From positions 5,602,362 to 5,666,361 of the forward strand of contig JASSKH010000029.1 of NCBI GenBank assembly GCA_031763025.1: a stretch of 64,000 nucleotides of DNA. The letters are read 5' to 3'. A model generated the notes under the pieces. That model saw only the letters and a program-made list of their open reading frames with translations, made no database searches and was not told the DNA's origin. Every line of letters begins with the position of its first letter. Position 1 is the first letter of the stretch. The stretch comes from Macrocystis pyrifera (taxonomy: Eukaryota > Sar > Phaeophyceae > Laminariales > Laminariaceae). The position numbers and the translations under genes were made by a program. Shown one piece after another: positions 1 to 11,439 of the stretch.

Positions 1-92
1 ATAGTTAATAGGACCTATGGTACACATAAAAACCTATATATTTCCTTTTTTTGCTAAGAATATGTGGTGCTATTAACTATGGTCCCCCGTAA
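1..92. repeat. MITE (foldback element), copy 1, left end cut by window
   Basis: The right end matches the two other copies at 7284-7388 and 25326-25434, ending GGTCCCCCGTAA followed by TA. The left end begins inside the inverted repeat (ATAGTTAATAGGACC), so the first dozen bases lie outside the window. Between the arms is the AT-rich core with the shared ACATAAAAACCTATATATTT stretch, inverted relative to the other copies. No coding capacity. Short size, long inverted ends and a flanking TA suggest a Tc1/mariner-type MITE. The superfamily is inferred. Confidence 0.8.
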
Positions 93-1300
93 TACAACTG
101 TTACTACTACTTCTACCACAACAATGCCAGGTGCACACCGAGACAGGGGGGGTAGCGGAAGAGTTGTGGCAGAAGCCTGGCTCTATGGCTGTTGGCCCGG
201 TTCAATTTCCTGCTGCTGAGAGAATGCGACTGATACCTACTGTCGTACACATGCGGCAGCGAAAACTTGCTACCATTTCCCCCCAGGTAGACGGACAAGG
301 GGAGTCAGTTCTTTGGGCACGTACATGCTCGGTGTGACGTCAAAGGGCTAGGTGAAACATATATGGCGCTCGACAGGTTTTTGCTGCTGTATCTACTATT
401 AATAGTACCTGCCGTACTGCTGCTGCGTGAGGTTGATAGAAACCAAAACTGGACAAGTGGGCAGTTACAAAGCTGTTGATATTTTCAACGTAGCGATAGT
501 TCAGCGGAGAAATGCTTCGTCACCGAGAGAGCGAACACAGCTCGCTGAATCATACAGGAATTAGAAACAAGTTCAAATATATTATCCAGCCAGGCAGTCG
601 GGCAGTGAGGGCCATGCCCGGTGTCACAGGCAGTACAGCGAGAAAAGAAGCGATATAGGCCAGGCTCTGTGTCTCTTACCCGATGCCATTACCAGCTGTG
701 CTGTTGAGAGCGTGCGACTTGACAATTGGTTAGGTATGACACCCACATAAACGGATAATTGTGGTTACGATCGTGCTTGGTGTTAAGAGGACACCACCCG
801 TCAAAAGGCTTGGTGCAACAGCTACGACAGTCAACATATGTGTATTGCTGTTGCTACCGTATGTCTGCTGCTGCGGCTACTTCTTCTGCAGAGGTTGAAA
901 ATGTATGTACAGCAGAGAGAGTGTGCGGGTGGCGGGCAATTTGAGAAAAAAAAACTAAAAAACAAAAGTGGGAATTCCATGTCCTCTACTCACCTCGGCG
1001 AGGCAAAAACCAAGCTCTTGTTTGCAGTCGGTCCTAACGAGGGTAAAACAAAAAAAAAAAAAAAAAAATTAAACGAACAGACTTTCGTTTTTCGTAAAAA
1101 ACATCAGGTTGAGTTCTAATGAGAAAACAGCAAAAGAAAAAAAAACGAATCTAGAAGAAGAAGCCGAGTAGAATTTTTGCGCGGTGCAATTTTTCAGAAG
1201 GACTCAACACGCCACCGCACGTGATTCCGGGCGATAGCGCTGCAAAGCGACGGTCGAAAGACAAAACTCGCACACGTGAGGGACCCTCCACAGCAAGCGG
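93..1300. other. No recognised gene; A-rich tract
   Basis: I see no protein family here on either strand. Small open frames are short and compositionally ordinary. A poly-A run lies near 1050-1068 and A-rich sequence continues to about 1145. This stretch may include the 5' LTR and leader of the decayed gypsy element to the right, but I could not find a matching sequence between the gypsy element and the second MITE, so no LTR is called. Confidence 0.4.
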
Positions 1301-2739
1301 TTCTCGTGGTCCAACACGCTCCCTCTAGAGTTCTCTAGAACTTGTGTATCGGCCATCGCTGTTCGATGGCAAACGTTTGAATCTTGAGTGGGACTCATGG
1401 CGAAAAATATACCGCCAGAGTATATTCAACTCGACGGAGATCTGCTGCACGCCCCACTGGTGCGGCTACTGTCAGTGCCATGTCATTCAAGTGCTGCTGT
1501 CGGCCAGTTACTGTCTCCCCGGCACCAACGCCAAAAATGTCAGCATGGCCGCCGGCAAGGGGCTGCAACGGGCGCAAGCAGAAGCCGACGACCCACCAAC
1601 AGAAGCCCCTCCCGCACTGCGCCTAAGATAGGTGTGATAAACCGTACGGTCACTGGGAGTCAACGTGCTTTTAAAAGCTACGCGGCATCATCTGGCGTCA
1701 CCAACGGTTGTCACAATCGTTTAAGCGTGACCGTTTCCCTTCTCCTCGTGTGAACCTTCGCCATCGCTGCCGCCACAACGACCGTGACGACAACGACGAC
1801 GATGATCACCGCAGGAGCCAGGCGAGCAACGCAACTGGGGACGGCAACTGACGCGGCCCAGTTGTGTAGCGCTTGCAGCAGTAGGGACACACCTTGCCAC
1901 TGATACAGGAGGCAAGGCTAGCGCGAAGAGGAAACTCTGCGCTGTAGCAGTAAGTAAAACGTCTGTCGTACCGAGTGTCCTTGTAAATGATGGGAGCAAC
2001 CAGCGAATTGATCGTGGTTTGTCGTCTGTCAAGAGTGTCCTTATCTCATATAGGAGTAGTGTTGTGCACAACTCGCATCATCCTTGCAAGCGGGTGACGT
2101 TTGCTGATGACACCCCTGTGTTTACGTGTGTTTTCGAATGTAACCGTAGTACGCAGCGGTTACTCCACTCTAGTCATGTCCTAGCTGCCTGGGGTAATGC
2201 TTTTCCCAGACAAAACTAAGAACAAGAAAACTGTGTGGCATAGCTCGTGCTAGCACACAGACCCTATCCTTTTTCTTTGTGTTTCTCGTCCCGCAGAGTG
2301 CAAATATCTGGCTCTGTAGACAACTATCCAGTGCTCGCAATCACTGTCGATACTGCTACTTATATTTCCCTTGTCTCTCAGGCATGATTGATATCCCACC
2401 CAACCTTGCGTTCTGTCACTATTCAACCTGTCTCACCAACCGTTGTTAACTTGCGAGAAGCGAATAGATCACCGTTGGTTATTTTACAATGCGTCATTTG
2501 TTTCACTTACCCTCAGTAAGATCACGCACGAAGTCGAAGCGTAGGTTGTACCTTATCTTGATCCCGATTAAATATTCGTTAACAACAATGTCATGTCTAA
2601 TGTTGGAACTGTCCTTGATTGGGAAAACCTGATTACGTCATTCGCACCTGCTGGTAAATCTATCCCACCAGTTCATCGTACTATTTAGAAGCCACCCCGC
2701 TTCTCGCCCCCACGAACTCCTAGACTGCCTCTTTCCGCG

Positions 2740-3146
2740 ACCCAAATCTGCCCGTCGCTGCTGTCCACCATGATGCAGTAGGAGTAGATGCAAGCTTGCG
2801 CGAACGTCTCGATTTTTAACCTCGACACGAGGCTCTTGACGTAGCTTTTACTGATTGTCCCCCTGTCCAGGATTCTACTGTTGTCGTAGAACCTCGAATA
2901 ATGTCTTGACTTGAGTTCTTAGAATCGGGTAGTTCGTCGATGTTCGAGAAAATAATTGTGGCTCGCGCCCTTGCTACTTGCTATGCTGCTCACGGCTCAT
3001 TAGCAGTGCAATATGCAAACCCGTGCTGTGATGGTGTTGCACTTGTTCGGTTATTTACTCTGTCAGTAGTGACGCCTGATCAATTACACGTGAACGCTGT
3101 TGCAAAATCTCTTAAATCAGTCGATGAACTCGCTCAAACCAAATAA
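2740..3146 (+). pseudogene. Gypsy pol fragment: protease-RT spacer region
   Basis: Read in frame, with stops near 2815 and 2910, this region gives VVVEPRIMS followed by EKIIVARALATCYAAHGSLA and LAVQYANPC. This matches the segment between the aspartic protease and the RT in many Ty3/gypsy polyproteins, where a 'VVEP...lVARalv...G.v.vrl.N' pattern is usual. The protease DTG/DSG motif was not found upstream, so the catalytic part is lost or too diverged. It lies directly before the RT fragment, as expected from element order. Confidence is moderate because the match rests on a pattern rather than on catalytic residues. Confidence 0.5.
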
Positions 3147-3273
3147 GAGCTCGAAGGTCCGTTGTCCAAAGCATTCACCGATACTAATCTTTTACCTGAC
3201 CAAGAAGCCACTGTCATTGATTTGTGAGGCCCAGTACCGTCCTGTCTTCGCATTGTCTATGTCAGAGCTTGGT

Positions 3274-4090
3274 CGTTGCACCAATGCCGAGGCAACGTTT
3301 CCCTTGCCCTCTGACACCCGTCCTGTAGACCGTGCTCCGTACCGTGCCAATCCTCACGCCATAGACGTCATTGATAAATGTGTCCATGACATGCCAGAAT
3401 GAGACATAATTGAACAACGTCCTAGCCCGTGGGGTAGCCCGTGTACTCTTGTCGCAAAGAAGATCGGTAGCCTTAGTTTCCGTACTGATTGTCGTCGTAT
3501 CCTCAACCGTCATACCGTCCGCAAGCGCTGGCCCCTTCCGAACCTAGATTCATGTTTGGATGCAGTAGGAGGCGTCAATTTCATATCTACTGCCGATGTC
3601 CTCAGCGCGTTCTGGCAACGGCCCGTGGAAGAAGAGCACATCGACCGGACAACAGTCGTCACTCTTACCGGCAAGGTCTGTTTCATACGTATGTCTTTTG
3701 GAATTTGTACTGCCCCGTGGTTGTTTCAACACATGATGTCTGTCGCGTTTGGCCACCTTGGTCCCGGATCATGTTTTCTGACGTATATGGATGATAATGG
3801 TTTTCGTAATTCTACATTCGAAGCTCACCTGAAATCCCTCTAGCAAATGTTCTCAGCGTTGAAGGCAGCAGGGTTAACTTTGAAACCGCGATAACTCCAG
3901 TTTGGGCAGAAAGAAATCGAGTAACTTGGCCACGTTGTTTCGGAAAATGTCATCTCATTCAGTGCCGACCGTATCAACGCCATTCTCGCCCTGCCTGAGC
4001 CTGAGTGTATCTAAGATAACCGCGGATTTTTAGGTACACTTAATCATGTCCGCCGTTCAATAGACTGTTACGCTGAGATCACAGCGACGC
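3274..4090 (+). pseudogene. Ty3/gypsy reverse transcriptase, broken
   Basis: Frame 1 carries the RT domain: PSPWGSPCTLVAKK, then TDCRRILNRHTV, WPLPNLDSCLDAVGGVNF, STADVLSAFWQ, RMSFGICTAPWLFQHMM and the catalytic box YMDDNG at 3784-3801, where gypsy elements usually have YVDD or YIDD. Downstream come the LGHVVSENVISF and LPEPECI motifs of the RT thumb and connection. In-frame stops at 3400 (TGA), 3841 (TAG), within 3885-3925 and near 4013 interrupt it, so no functional polymerase can be made. The frame then moves to frame 2 for RNase H. Homologous to, but clearly not the same family as, the intact element at 14.4-20.2 kb. Confidence 0.9.
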
Positions 4091-4093
4091 TGG

Positions 4094-4774
4094 TTGAACT
4101 CACTCACAACGATTTTGTCGAAAAGACCGCTTTCAAGAAGGCTTTTGGGCCCGCGCAACGTGAAGAGTTTTGCTCGCGCTAAACGCGCCCTAACCTCTGT
4201 GCCGGTTCTTAAATATCCGGACTTCACTCGAGAGTTCGTTGTCCATACCGATGCTTCAGAAGCTGGTGTAGAAGCATTTCTCGCTCAAACCTCACTCGAC
4301 GGTAGCTCCGATTTTGATCTTGACATCATCGGGTATTACAGTCACCGCTTTTCAAAAAGCCAACGTCATTATGGTGCGACCATGAAAGGGTGTTTTGCTG
4401 TGGTCTGGCTTGTCACCAACTGGCGTCCTTACCTATGGGGTAAGCATTATACTTGCTGTACATACCACAAAGCACATAAGTACCTCTACAAAATGCAGGA
4501 TACCTCTGCCATGTTGACCAGACGGGAAATAGCGCTTCAGAATTACGATTTCACCTTCAAACATGTCGCAGACAAATTCAAGGTTGTGTCTGACATGCTG
4601 TCTCGTGCTTTTAGTGAAGTGAACGGGGTACCCATCCCGTCCGAGCCCAGATTGACCGCGATTTGTCGTAACGTTCCGACAGCTGGACCTTACTATCTAC
4701 TTGGAGCCCTCGAATATGAATTTTCAGCTTCGAATGTGAACGATGTAGCACCTACCTGTCGAAAGCGATCGTGA
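4094..4774 (+). pseudogene. Ty3/gypsy RNase H fragment
   Basis: This is the longest open frame of the decayed element (226 codons). It contains the connection/RNase H sequence FVVHTDASEAGVEAFLAQ, with the first catalytic Asp in TDAS. SHRFSKSQRHYGATMKGCFA carries a residue change in the usual 'YS.TEKECLAVV' box (E to M/K), and RREIALQNYDFTFKHV is followed by KVVSDMLSRAF, the conserved end of the domain. The usual 'TDH..L' motif reads TYHKAHKYL, so an active-site Asp is lost. The frame begins by a shift from the upstream RT. Function in life would be degradation of the RNA strand during reverse transcription; this copy is dead. Confidence 0.88.
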
Positions 4775-5040
4775 ATTGCTCATGAGCGCAGTGTCTGTCT
4801 TCCGCACTATAGATCTCGCGAAAGGTTTTGATCTACAGAAAGAGGAATTTTGTCAATAGTTTGAATATCTCCATGCACCCGCATCAGCCCCACTCCCTCC
4901 TACAGAATCTAAGTACACGATGATCTACTTCTCTTTGAATGAAGCGATTGCTATTTCGGTCTTATCTTGCTTGTCATCTAATGAAGAGTAGCACTTTCCG
5001 AGGACTGCTGGTAGTGCCCGCATCTCCGAATAATTGTCAT

Positions 5041-5690
5041 ACTTTCGTGTCATGACTTACCACCTTCCGAAGGTCACTTAGCCTTTACAGCAAGGTTCGA
5101 TACTATTCCAGATAGATTTTGGTGGCCGATAACCCGCACGAATGTCCGTACTCATATCGAAGCTCCTTTGTCTTGCCAACACCGTAAGTCATCCCACCGC
5201 TCGGCAAAGTTGCGTGTGGGACACCGCCCTGTCATGCGTGCATTTCAATGCATTGCAGTTGATATTGTTGAGTGTAGGAGTTTGTCACAAAGAAATCGTT
5301 TCTTCCTTCCGGTCATCAACCATCTAACTCGATTTCTCATTTTGATAGCTATCAAAGGTAAAACGGCTCGCACGATAGTTCGTCATTTGGTCGAACGCGT
5401 GTTCTCTGTGTTTGGTTCCCCAGAAACTCTGCATTCCGATCAGGGGACGGAATTTGATAGTCAACTTGCAAGGAATTGATGTCAGTTTTTCGATATAAGA
5501 AAATGCGTACAGCAGCCTTCCGCCCCCAGGGCAACTCTGTCTTAGCGTGTTCACAGCACTGTCCGTAATATGTTGGCTATGTATAGCAAATTGTCGTTCG
5601 ATAACTGCGCAGAGTTGCAACCCTTGGTATAAATAGCGCACAACACCGCCTACTCGACCACGCTCCAGGAACTCCATATTTCCCCATGTT
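5041..5690 (+). pseudogene. Ty3/gypsy integrase, broken
   Basis: The zinc-binding region can be read as HDLPPSEGHLAF then FWWPITRTNVRTHI and LSCQHRK, with one Cys of the HHCC set replaced. The core domain follows: FQCIAVDIVEC with the first Asp, then FGSPETLHSDQGTEFDS with the second Asp. The frame stops at 5477. The continuation AAFRPQGNSVL shows the position of the third acidic residue, but the Glu box is destroyed by a stop and a shift. Further recognisable sequence (HAPGTPYFPMLGRA) links it to the next fragment. The gene would have encoded the DDE integrase that inserts the cDNA copy; this copy cannot. Confidence 0.88.
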
Positions 5691-6460
5691 AGGACGCGCA
5701 GCTGTACTGCTTGTCGATCTCATTCGAGGAGTACCGTCCACCTCCGCACCGCAAACACAGCTCGACCACTCGAACCAAACTGTCCAAAACTTGCAATTTG
5801 CATACGAGCTAGCTCGCCGTAATTTCAAAGAGCGAGAGGATAAGCAAGCTGCTGTAAATGAGACTCTGTAATTTCCCAGTTTTAATACTGGTGATCAAGT
5901 ACTGATCCACCGCGCAAAAAACGAAGCTGATGCTCCCAACCCCAAATTGATCAGCCCTTGGCGTGGACCGTGTACCGTACGAGCGAAAATGTCCCCCGTA
6001 ATCTATCGTGTCACTGAAGATGGCAGCCCATCTGACATTACTGTCCATCTAGGCCGGATGAAAACGTGTATTGTCCCTCTGTCTTCCCCTATCCCCGACC
6101 TTGATGCGCTCGACTATTTGGTTTTGGGACCCACTGTCCCAGTGCTCGATCTTGAAGGCTCCTTGTCTAAAACTAAGATCGGTGCGTTCACAGTTGTCCA
6201 CTGTCCCTGTGCTCGATCTTGAAGGCTCCTTGTCAAAAACTAAGATCGGTGCGTTCACAGTTGAGAGCATGGATGGACACAAAAGAGGAGTAGGAGCAAT
6301 TTCTCTGACTAACTTTCAGTACCATCTCAAGCTTGAAGGTTATCCTACCCTGATGGGTATATGGCACCATGTCAACGACCTTCCTCATTGCGGAGAAATA
6401 TTTTCTTCCTGCCGTGCTGCAGTATTGTCGACGGACTCCTCAGCATTTGACCCCCCTCTG
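5686..6460 (+). pseudogene. Gypsy integrase C-terminus and chromodomain-like tail
   Basis: An open frame at 5686-5871 gives LARRNFKEREDKQAAVNE, the helical stretch after the core. After one stop, FNTGDQVLIHRAKN and PKLISPWRGPCTV form the GPY/F module, ending in DITVHLGRMK. Past a 67-bp tandem duplication (6131-6264), the sequence reads FTVESMDGHKRGVGAI and YHLKLEGYPT, then DLPHCGEIF. This resembles a chromodomain ('...YLVKWEGY...W.P...L..C') with the key aromatic Trp changed to Leu. The chromodomain reading needs a frame change at the duplication and is less certain than the GPY/F part. Confidence 0.7.
6131..6264. repeat. 67-bp tandem duplication inside decayed gypsy element
   Basis: Two adjacent near-identical units, 6131-6197 and 6198-6264, begin CCACTGTCCC and run to CACAGTTG. 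They differ at only a few positions (CAGTG/CTGTG, TCTAAAA/TCAAAAA). Sixty-seven is not a multiple of three, so the duplication itself changes the reading frame between the GPY/F module and the chromodomain-like tail. Confidence 0.95.
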
Positions 6461-6464
6461 CGGA

Positions 6465-7283
6465 AATATCGTCTTGTCCCCGCGGATGTATCGTACCACC
6501 TTTGCTGGACTTAATTTTGTCTTGTGTTTAGCGCTATATTTTCTGTCCCATCAGTTTGAGCAACCACTGATGTTTGCCCTGCGCTACTGATTCCGGTATT
6601 TGTCTAAGCCTCCTCCTACAGGAGTAGATTATGTTTCGGTGTTATCACCGCATGGCTTGTCATTCGGCTAGTGCGAGTACCGCGTACTTTTGTGTTGTCC
6701 TCACCCTCCGTGGTGAGTGCCATATAGTGCATCCAGTGTACCGTAGTGTAGTTGACTTGTACGTTTTCGGCATCCAACCAAGTGGGACGTCATGTTGTCA
6801 TCCGATCCCAAGACTGAGTTTGTTTCAAGTACTAGGATATCTAGTATTGTAGATTTACTAATAAGGTAATCACCCATTCACCTCGTTAGCAGGGGGGGTG
6901 ATCCATAGGTCTAGTGGAGCCAAGAAAAGTTTGTTTTTTACAGTAGTGTGCGTGCCAACCTGTCAACGTTTTTCGGTGTACAGTCATCGCGAGTATTCTC
7001 GTGTTGTTTTTCAAGTCGCTGCCTGCCGTGCCCCTTGTAGATTTTTGTTGTAGTCGTCTTGTTTTCCTGTCTCTTGTTTATTCAAAACGGTTGACATAAG
7101 TTTGAAATGTCTTCCACTTATATGTGTAAGTATCTAACCAACTTAGGTTAAGACCCGGTGGCGCGATGCCCTCCATTTGTCGTATTGAATCCCGACTCCC
7201 ATCGCTTCATGAATGGTCGTTCTCCGATTTTGAGTACATATATACTTTTTTTTCAATCGTACGGCACTTGTCTTTTCGTGCTC
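6465..7283. other. 3' tail of decayed gypsy element, possible polypurine tract
   Basis: No protein family is recognised after 6460. A purine/G run (AGCAGGGGGGGTGATC) at about 6886-6902 followed by TG would suit a polypurine tract at the edge of a 3' LTR running to the MITE at 7284. I could not find a matching left LTR, so this is only a suggestion. Confidence 0.3.
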
Positions 7284-7388
7284 TTACGGGGGACCATAGT
7301 AGATAGGACCAAATAGTGTCTTTAGAAATAGATAAATATATAGGTTTTTATGTATAACATAGGTCCTATTAACTATGGACCCCCGTAA
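7284..7388. repeat. MITE (foldback element), copy 2
   Basis: Complete copy of about 105 bp. It starts TTACGGGGGACC and ends GGACCCCCGTAA, followed by TA on the right and TC on the left. The left arm carries several changes relative to the copy at 25326 (GGGGGACC for GGGGGTCC, AGTAGATAGG for AGTTAATAGG). The AT-rich core is closely similar to that of copy 3. Non-coding; would need a transposase supplied from elsewhere. Confidence 0.9.
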
Positions 7389-8935
7389 TACTGTAATAGG
7401 TAGTCGGCACCATCGCACACAAGTGGACGGATATGACAATAATATACCCACGCCATTTGTCATTGAGAATATATGCCTCGTTCTGTTACACTCTGTCTCA
7501 ATGCAGATATGAACGAATCATGGCATACATCATGTGTCTGCTTGTTGCACGCTAGTCTTGTGATCCACTGCACACTCTTATAGTGTCGCATGATCGAAAC
7601 ATTGCTTCTCCACTTCTGTATGTGACCCTCATGTCAGTCAAATCGTCACTTTTAGTCAAACACATTGTTTTGTCTTCAATAATGATCAATGCCATTGGAT
7701 GCGATCCTCAAGTAACTTAATACTGTGGAAAGCGGTTCAATATGTTGTACTTTCGTCACCGCCCAAGCGATTTGAAACTACACTTGAATTATGATTCGGT
7801 CTAGAATACCCATCGGATGGCAAGCGCAGCGTAAACTACGAAAATGTCCTTGCCACAGTATTAAATACTTGATATTGTCTCCGTCAGGTATGTTGTCAAA
7901 TTGCTTTTCAGCACTCACGACCCTGTTACGCTTGTCAAGCCTTGAGCCATGTTGTCCACGCAACAAGTGAATACTCAGCCGTGTGACGTGCGTCTTATTA
8001 GCATACTGTGTTAATACGTCCTGGGATATTCAACTATCGTTGCTCCCGCACGTTGTTTGTCCAGGATCAATAATTTAGTTTATCTTGTCGTAATCCACCA
8101 GTTGGCCGCCACAGTGCGATCTGTATTGAACATGTCGTCTGCGAAAACGGATTTCAATTTTGTCGTCGCTTCCAATTTTTCTATCGATCTTATGACCGGA
8201 TATACATCCGATTGTCTACGGTACTACAGCAGATAGTATATCCTGCTGATTTATCTATCATTACTAAAATATGACTGGTAAATATATATATATATATATA
8301 TGGCTTGTTAAAATGAGTGTGTACAACTCAAGGCTTTTAAGCGAGTCGCCTTTGGAGGAATACAATGCCGGCTAGTAGACGTGTTGTCATCCTTTGTCTC
8401 TGGTTCCATTGCCTTCAAGTTTTGGTGGACTTCGAGCTCTATCACCACTAAAACTGGGGGTGGATGTCGATACCATGTTCTGAAACCAACACCTATACCC
8501 ATATAGTCGGAATGTCTGGATGTCGCCACGGAGCCTTCTCGCGACGTATCCTTCTCCTCCACGTTCCGCTGGCGGCTCCTCAACGGCGGCTATTCTGCTT
8601 AACGGATTCTCAACAGCGGGACTTAGCAAGGCCCCGCTGAACTATCCTTTGCGCCGCCAGAGCAACGATGATTGCTCTCCACTCGGCTCGCACTCATAAT
8701 GTCTCCCCGTCTCATCTTGTCATCCGAATCCTAGCCGTCGCAGTTCAACAACAAGAACTCTCTGCTAATGCAAAGAGACATGGGATCACGACCCACCGAC
8801 GGTATCGACTACGAATCTTATCAACCACCGTACATTCAAAGACGGTTGTACGCGTCTTGACGGGGCAACGGTAGGCCGCCAACCAAACTCTTTGTCTACG
8901 AGACTGCTGTGATAAATCACGTACTGCTGGTAGCT
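7389..8935. other. No recognised gene; short TA microsatellite
   Basis: I find no supported coding region on either strand. A (TA)n run of about ten units lies at 8282-8301. The small minus-strand frames at 8308-8629 show no family features. Confidence 0.5.
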
Positions 8936-8937
8936 TT

Positions 8938-9030
8938 CAAAATTGGGTATCGATCACTCTACTCGTAGAACTCAGTATCGACCACTCGACTGCTTTACGG
9001 AACTCAGTATCGACTACTGACTTGGTACAA
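8938..9030. repeat. Three degenerate tandem units of about 30-33 bp
   Basis: Successive units contain GGGTATCGATCACTC, GAACTCAGTATCGACCACTC and GAACTCAGTATCGACTACTG, starting near 8943, 8967 and 9000. A long minus-strand open frame (8937-9506) runs across this repeat but shows no family motifs; I regard it as chance. Confidence 0.7.
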
Positions 9031-9499
9031 CTCACAACTGACGTGTTTGAAATGTCCCTCGCGCCCCGTCCAAGCACTGCTCGAGCGTCGCGGAGGCCGC
9101 CCCGAGTACAGTCGAGATCGGAGATCACGATGAGGGAATCTCGGGCCGAGAGGTGCATATCATCATACGCTGGCACGACAAAAGCGAAAATAAATCGTAT
9201 AAGAAAAGCGCAAAAGCGCTCACAAGGCAACACCAACAGCATCCTGTTTATACACGAGGCCCCTTTCGGGACGTGGGTAGCATGAAATCCGGGGGGTGTC
9301 GCAAGTTGAGGGGCAGACGCAGGTAAAACCCTTGCACCTCTCGTTTGAGTAAAAATGATCGAGGAACAAAATGAGTCATGGGATATTGCTAAAAGCGAAG
9401 AGTAGTAGTCTAGACGTCGATGTCTTGGCGTATATGGAGAATTGACTATCTTATTGCTCAAGGGAAAGCGAAGCACTCTGAAGGATGTTGACGGAATTT

Positions 9500-11250
9500 G
9501 TATCATCCCGGTATTTATATCGCCTAGGTGGGATCTGTATCATCGATATATGTGTGACCCTTGACGATCTGATCTCCTCTACATGGTGGAGTCTGCAAGA
9601 TCTGCATGAACAATTAAACGAAAATCGAACATACATGTACCGTGACTAACTGATGAATTGTTTAGCGTGGCTGGGTCTGCATGGCCTGAAGGATCTGTAC
9701 GATCTGCAGGATTTGTATAAAATAGATGTATCACCCATTGTTTGGCGGTGAGATCTGCTTGGTCTTTTTGATTGCACTTGTGTGCCGAGTGGGAGAATCT
9801 GAATGCTATGCGTGCATGATGTGGAGGATCTATATGCATGATCTGCACAATCATATACCTACACATTCCAACTAGTTTGCCTGGGGAGACATGTACGTTC
9901 CGTACCATTTGCACTTGTGTGCCAGGTAGGACCTGATTGATCTCAATAGCATGCTCATGTTTAGCCTGAAGGCCATCTGTGTGGTTACAATTTTCTTAGA
10001 TGTGTATCTGAGTAGAATTTGAGTGATATGTACAAGCAGTACATTTCGATCGGGATGGGATCTGTCCGATCTGCATGATCTACAAATCTTGAGCGAGATG
10101 GGGCATGTACGATTTGCATGATCCACACATTTTTATCGGTGGGTGGATCTTCAGGATCTGTATAATATGCAGGATCCGTATGATCTACCTGAGTAGAATC
10201 AGTGTGATCTGTACGATCTGTACACCGGGATAGAGTATTCACGATCTGCGTGATATGCCCATTTTTATCGATGGGTCTGCATGATCTGCAGGATCTGTAT
10301 GATCTGAGGTATTTTGTATGATCTGGAGGATCTGTAAAATCTGGATACTTCACACATGGTTACAGCATGTTTAGCCGGGATGGGGGGTCTGTATGAGGTA
10401 GATATTTCACAGGTTCGTACCTGAGTGGCAACTGCGTAGTCTGTACATTTTTACCAGGTGGGATCTGTATGATCTGCAGAATCTGTTTGATCTACAGTAT
10501 CTGTATGATCTACCTGAGTGGAATCTGTATTATCGTATGGTTTGTATATCTTAACCGGGATGCGGTCTGTACGATTTGCAGGATCTGTATGATCTGGGAG
10601 ATCCGTAAAATCTGCATACTTCACACTTGCTTCAATCGTGTTTAGCCGGAAAGGGGTCTGTATGAGGTACACAATTTTACCCGTGTACCTGAGTGGCAGC
10701 TTGCAGGATTTGTAAATTTTCTGCAGGATCTGAAAAATTATATTGCTTCGCACATTAAATATAACTTTTCGCCGAGGTGGGGTCTGTATGAGGTAGATAT
10801 TTCACACGTGTGTACCTGGGTGGGAACTTGCAACATTTCTGTATGATCAGCAGGATTTGTAAATCTGGATACTTCAAAATTGTTTACATCATTTCAGCCG
10901 GAATAGGGTACGTATGAGATAGATATTCACACGTGTGTACTTAAGTGGGAACTTGATCTGTGTCAATTCTACATATGTGTGATCTGTAGGATATGTATGA
11001 GCTACCTACGTGAAATATATATGATCTATTTGATATGTTCATCTTGACCGGGATGGGGTCTGTACGATCTGCATGATCTGCAGATGTTTATCGGTGGGTT
11101 TGCATGACCCACAAGATCTGTATGATCTGTATGATCTGGAGGAGGATCCGCAATATTTGGCAGATGTTTACCTGAATGGGATCTTGGTCTGTGTGATCTG
11201 TACATCTTCACCGGGTGGGATCTGAATGATCTGCATGAACTGCACATGTT
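9500..11250 (+). repeat. Degenerate 9-bp GATCTGTAT/GATCTGCAG repeat array with higher-order units
   Basis: GATCTG recurs dozens of times, mostly spaced by 9 bp (GATCTGTAT, GATCTGCAG, GATCTGTAC), broken by linker blocks such as TTTATCGGTGGGT and CATGTTTAGCCGGGATGGGG. The linker blocks recur at about 10371, 10641, 10765 and 10897. In the other copy the corresponding steps are 27475, 27750 and 27879, with similar spacing (about 270 then 130 bp). The array therefore predates the copying of the element. On the minus strand it translates to runs rich in D, H, T and P (HTDPADHTD), which I take to be a by-product. Confidence 0.85.
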
Positions 11251-11439
11251 TCGCCGTGAAGATCAACGATTCAATGAAAACAAATCAAGCTCGAAAACGA
11301 GTTGATGGACAACCCTCTAAACGCGCGACGCAATTATCATCCGATACAAAATATTCTGGTACACGAAATAGCCAGGGTGTGATAAAAACATAAGTCGCAC
11401 GGACACAAAAAAAACTAAGAATAGCAGCAAGGAAAGAAC

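Larger units (their letters stand above)
1300..6500 (+). mobile_element. Decayed Ty3/gypsy retrotransposon with chromodomain remnant
   Basis: Fragments of the pol polyprotein occur in the correct Ty3/gypsy order on the plus strand: tail of the protease region (about 2740-3150), reverse transcriptase (3274-4090), RNase H (4094-4774), integrase (5041-5690), integrase C-terminus and a chromodomain-like tail (5686-6460). The reading frame is broken by many stops and several shifts, so the element is dead. A short reading near 1344-1630 may be Gag, but I cannot show it. No LTR pair was found, so the outer limits are approximate. The whole remnant lies between two MITE copies. Confidence 0.85.

Noticed and set aside
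8937..9506. Minus-strand open frame of 189 codons
   Set aside because: It crosses a short tandem repeat and the left edge of the GATCTG element, shows no motif, and is not conserved at the corresponding edge of copy B.
9579..11247. Series of minus-strand frames rich in D, H, T and P (HTDPADHTD-like)
   Set aside because: They are translations of the 9-bp GATCTGnAn repeat; frames break at each linker block and differ between copies A and B.
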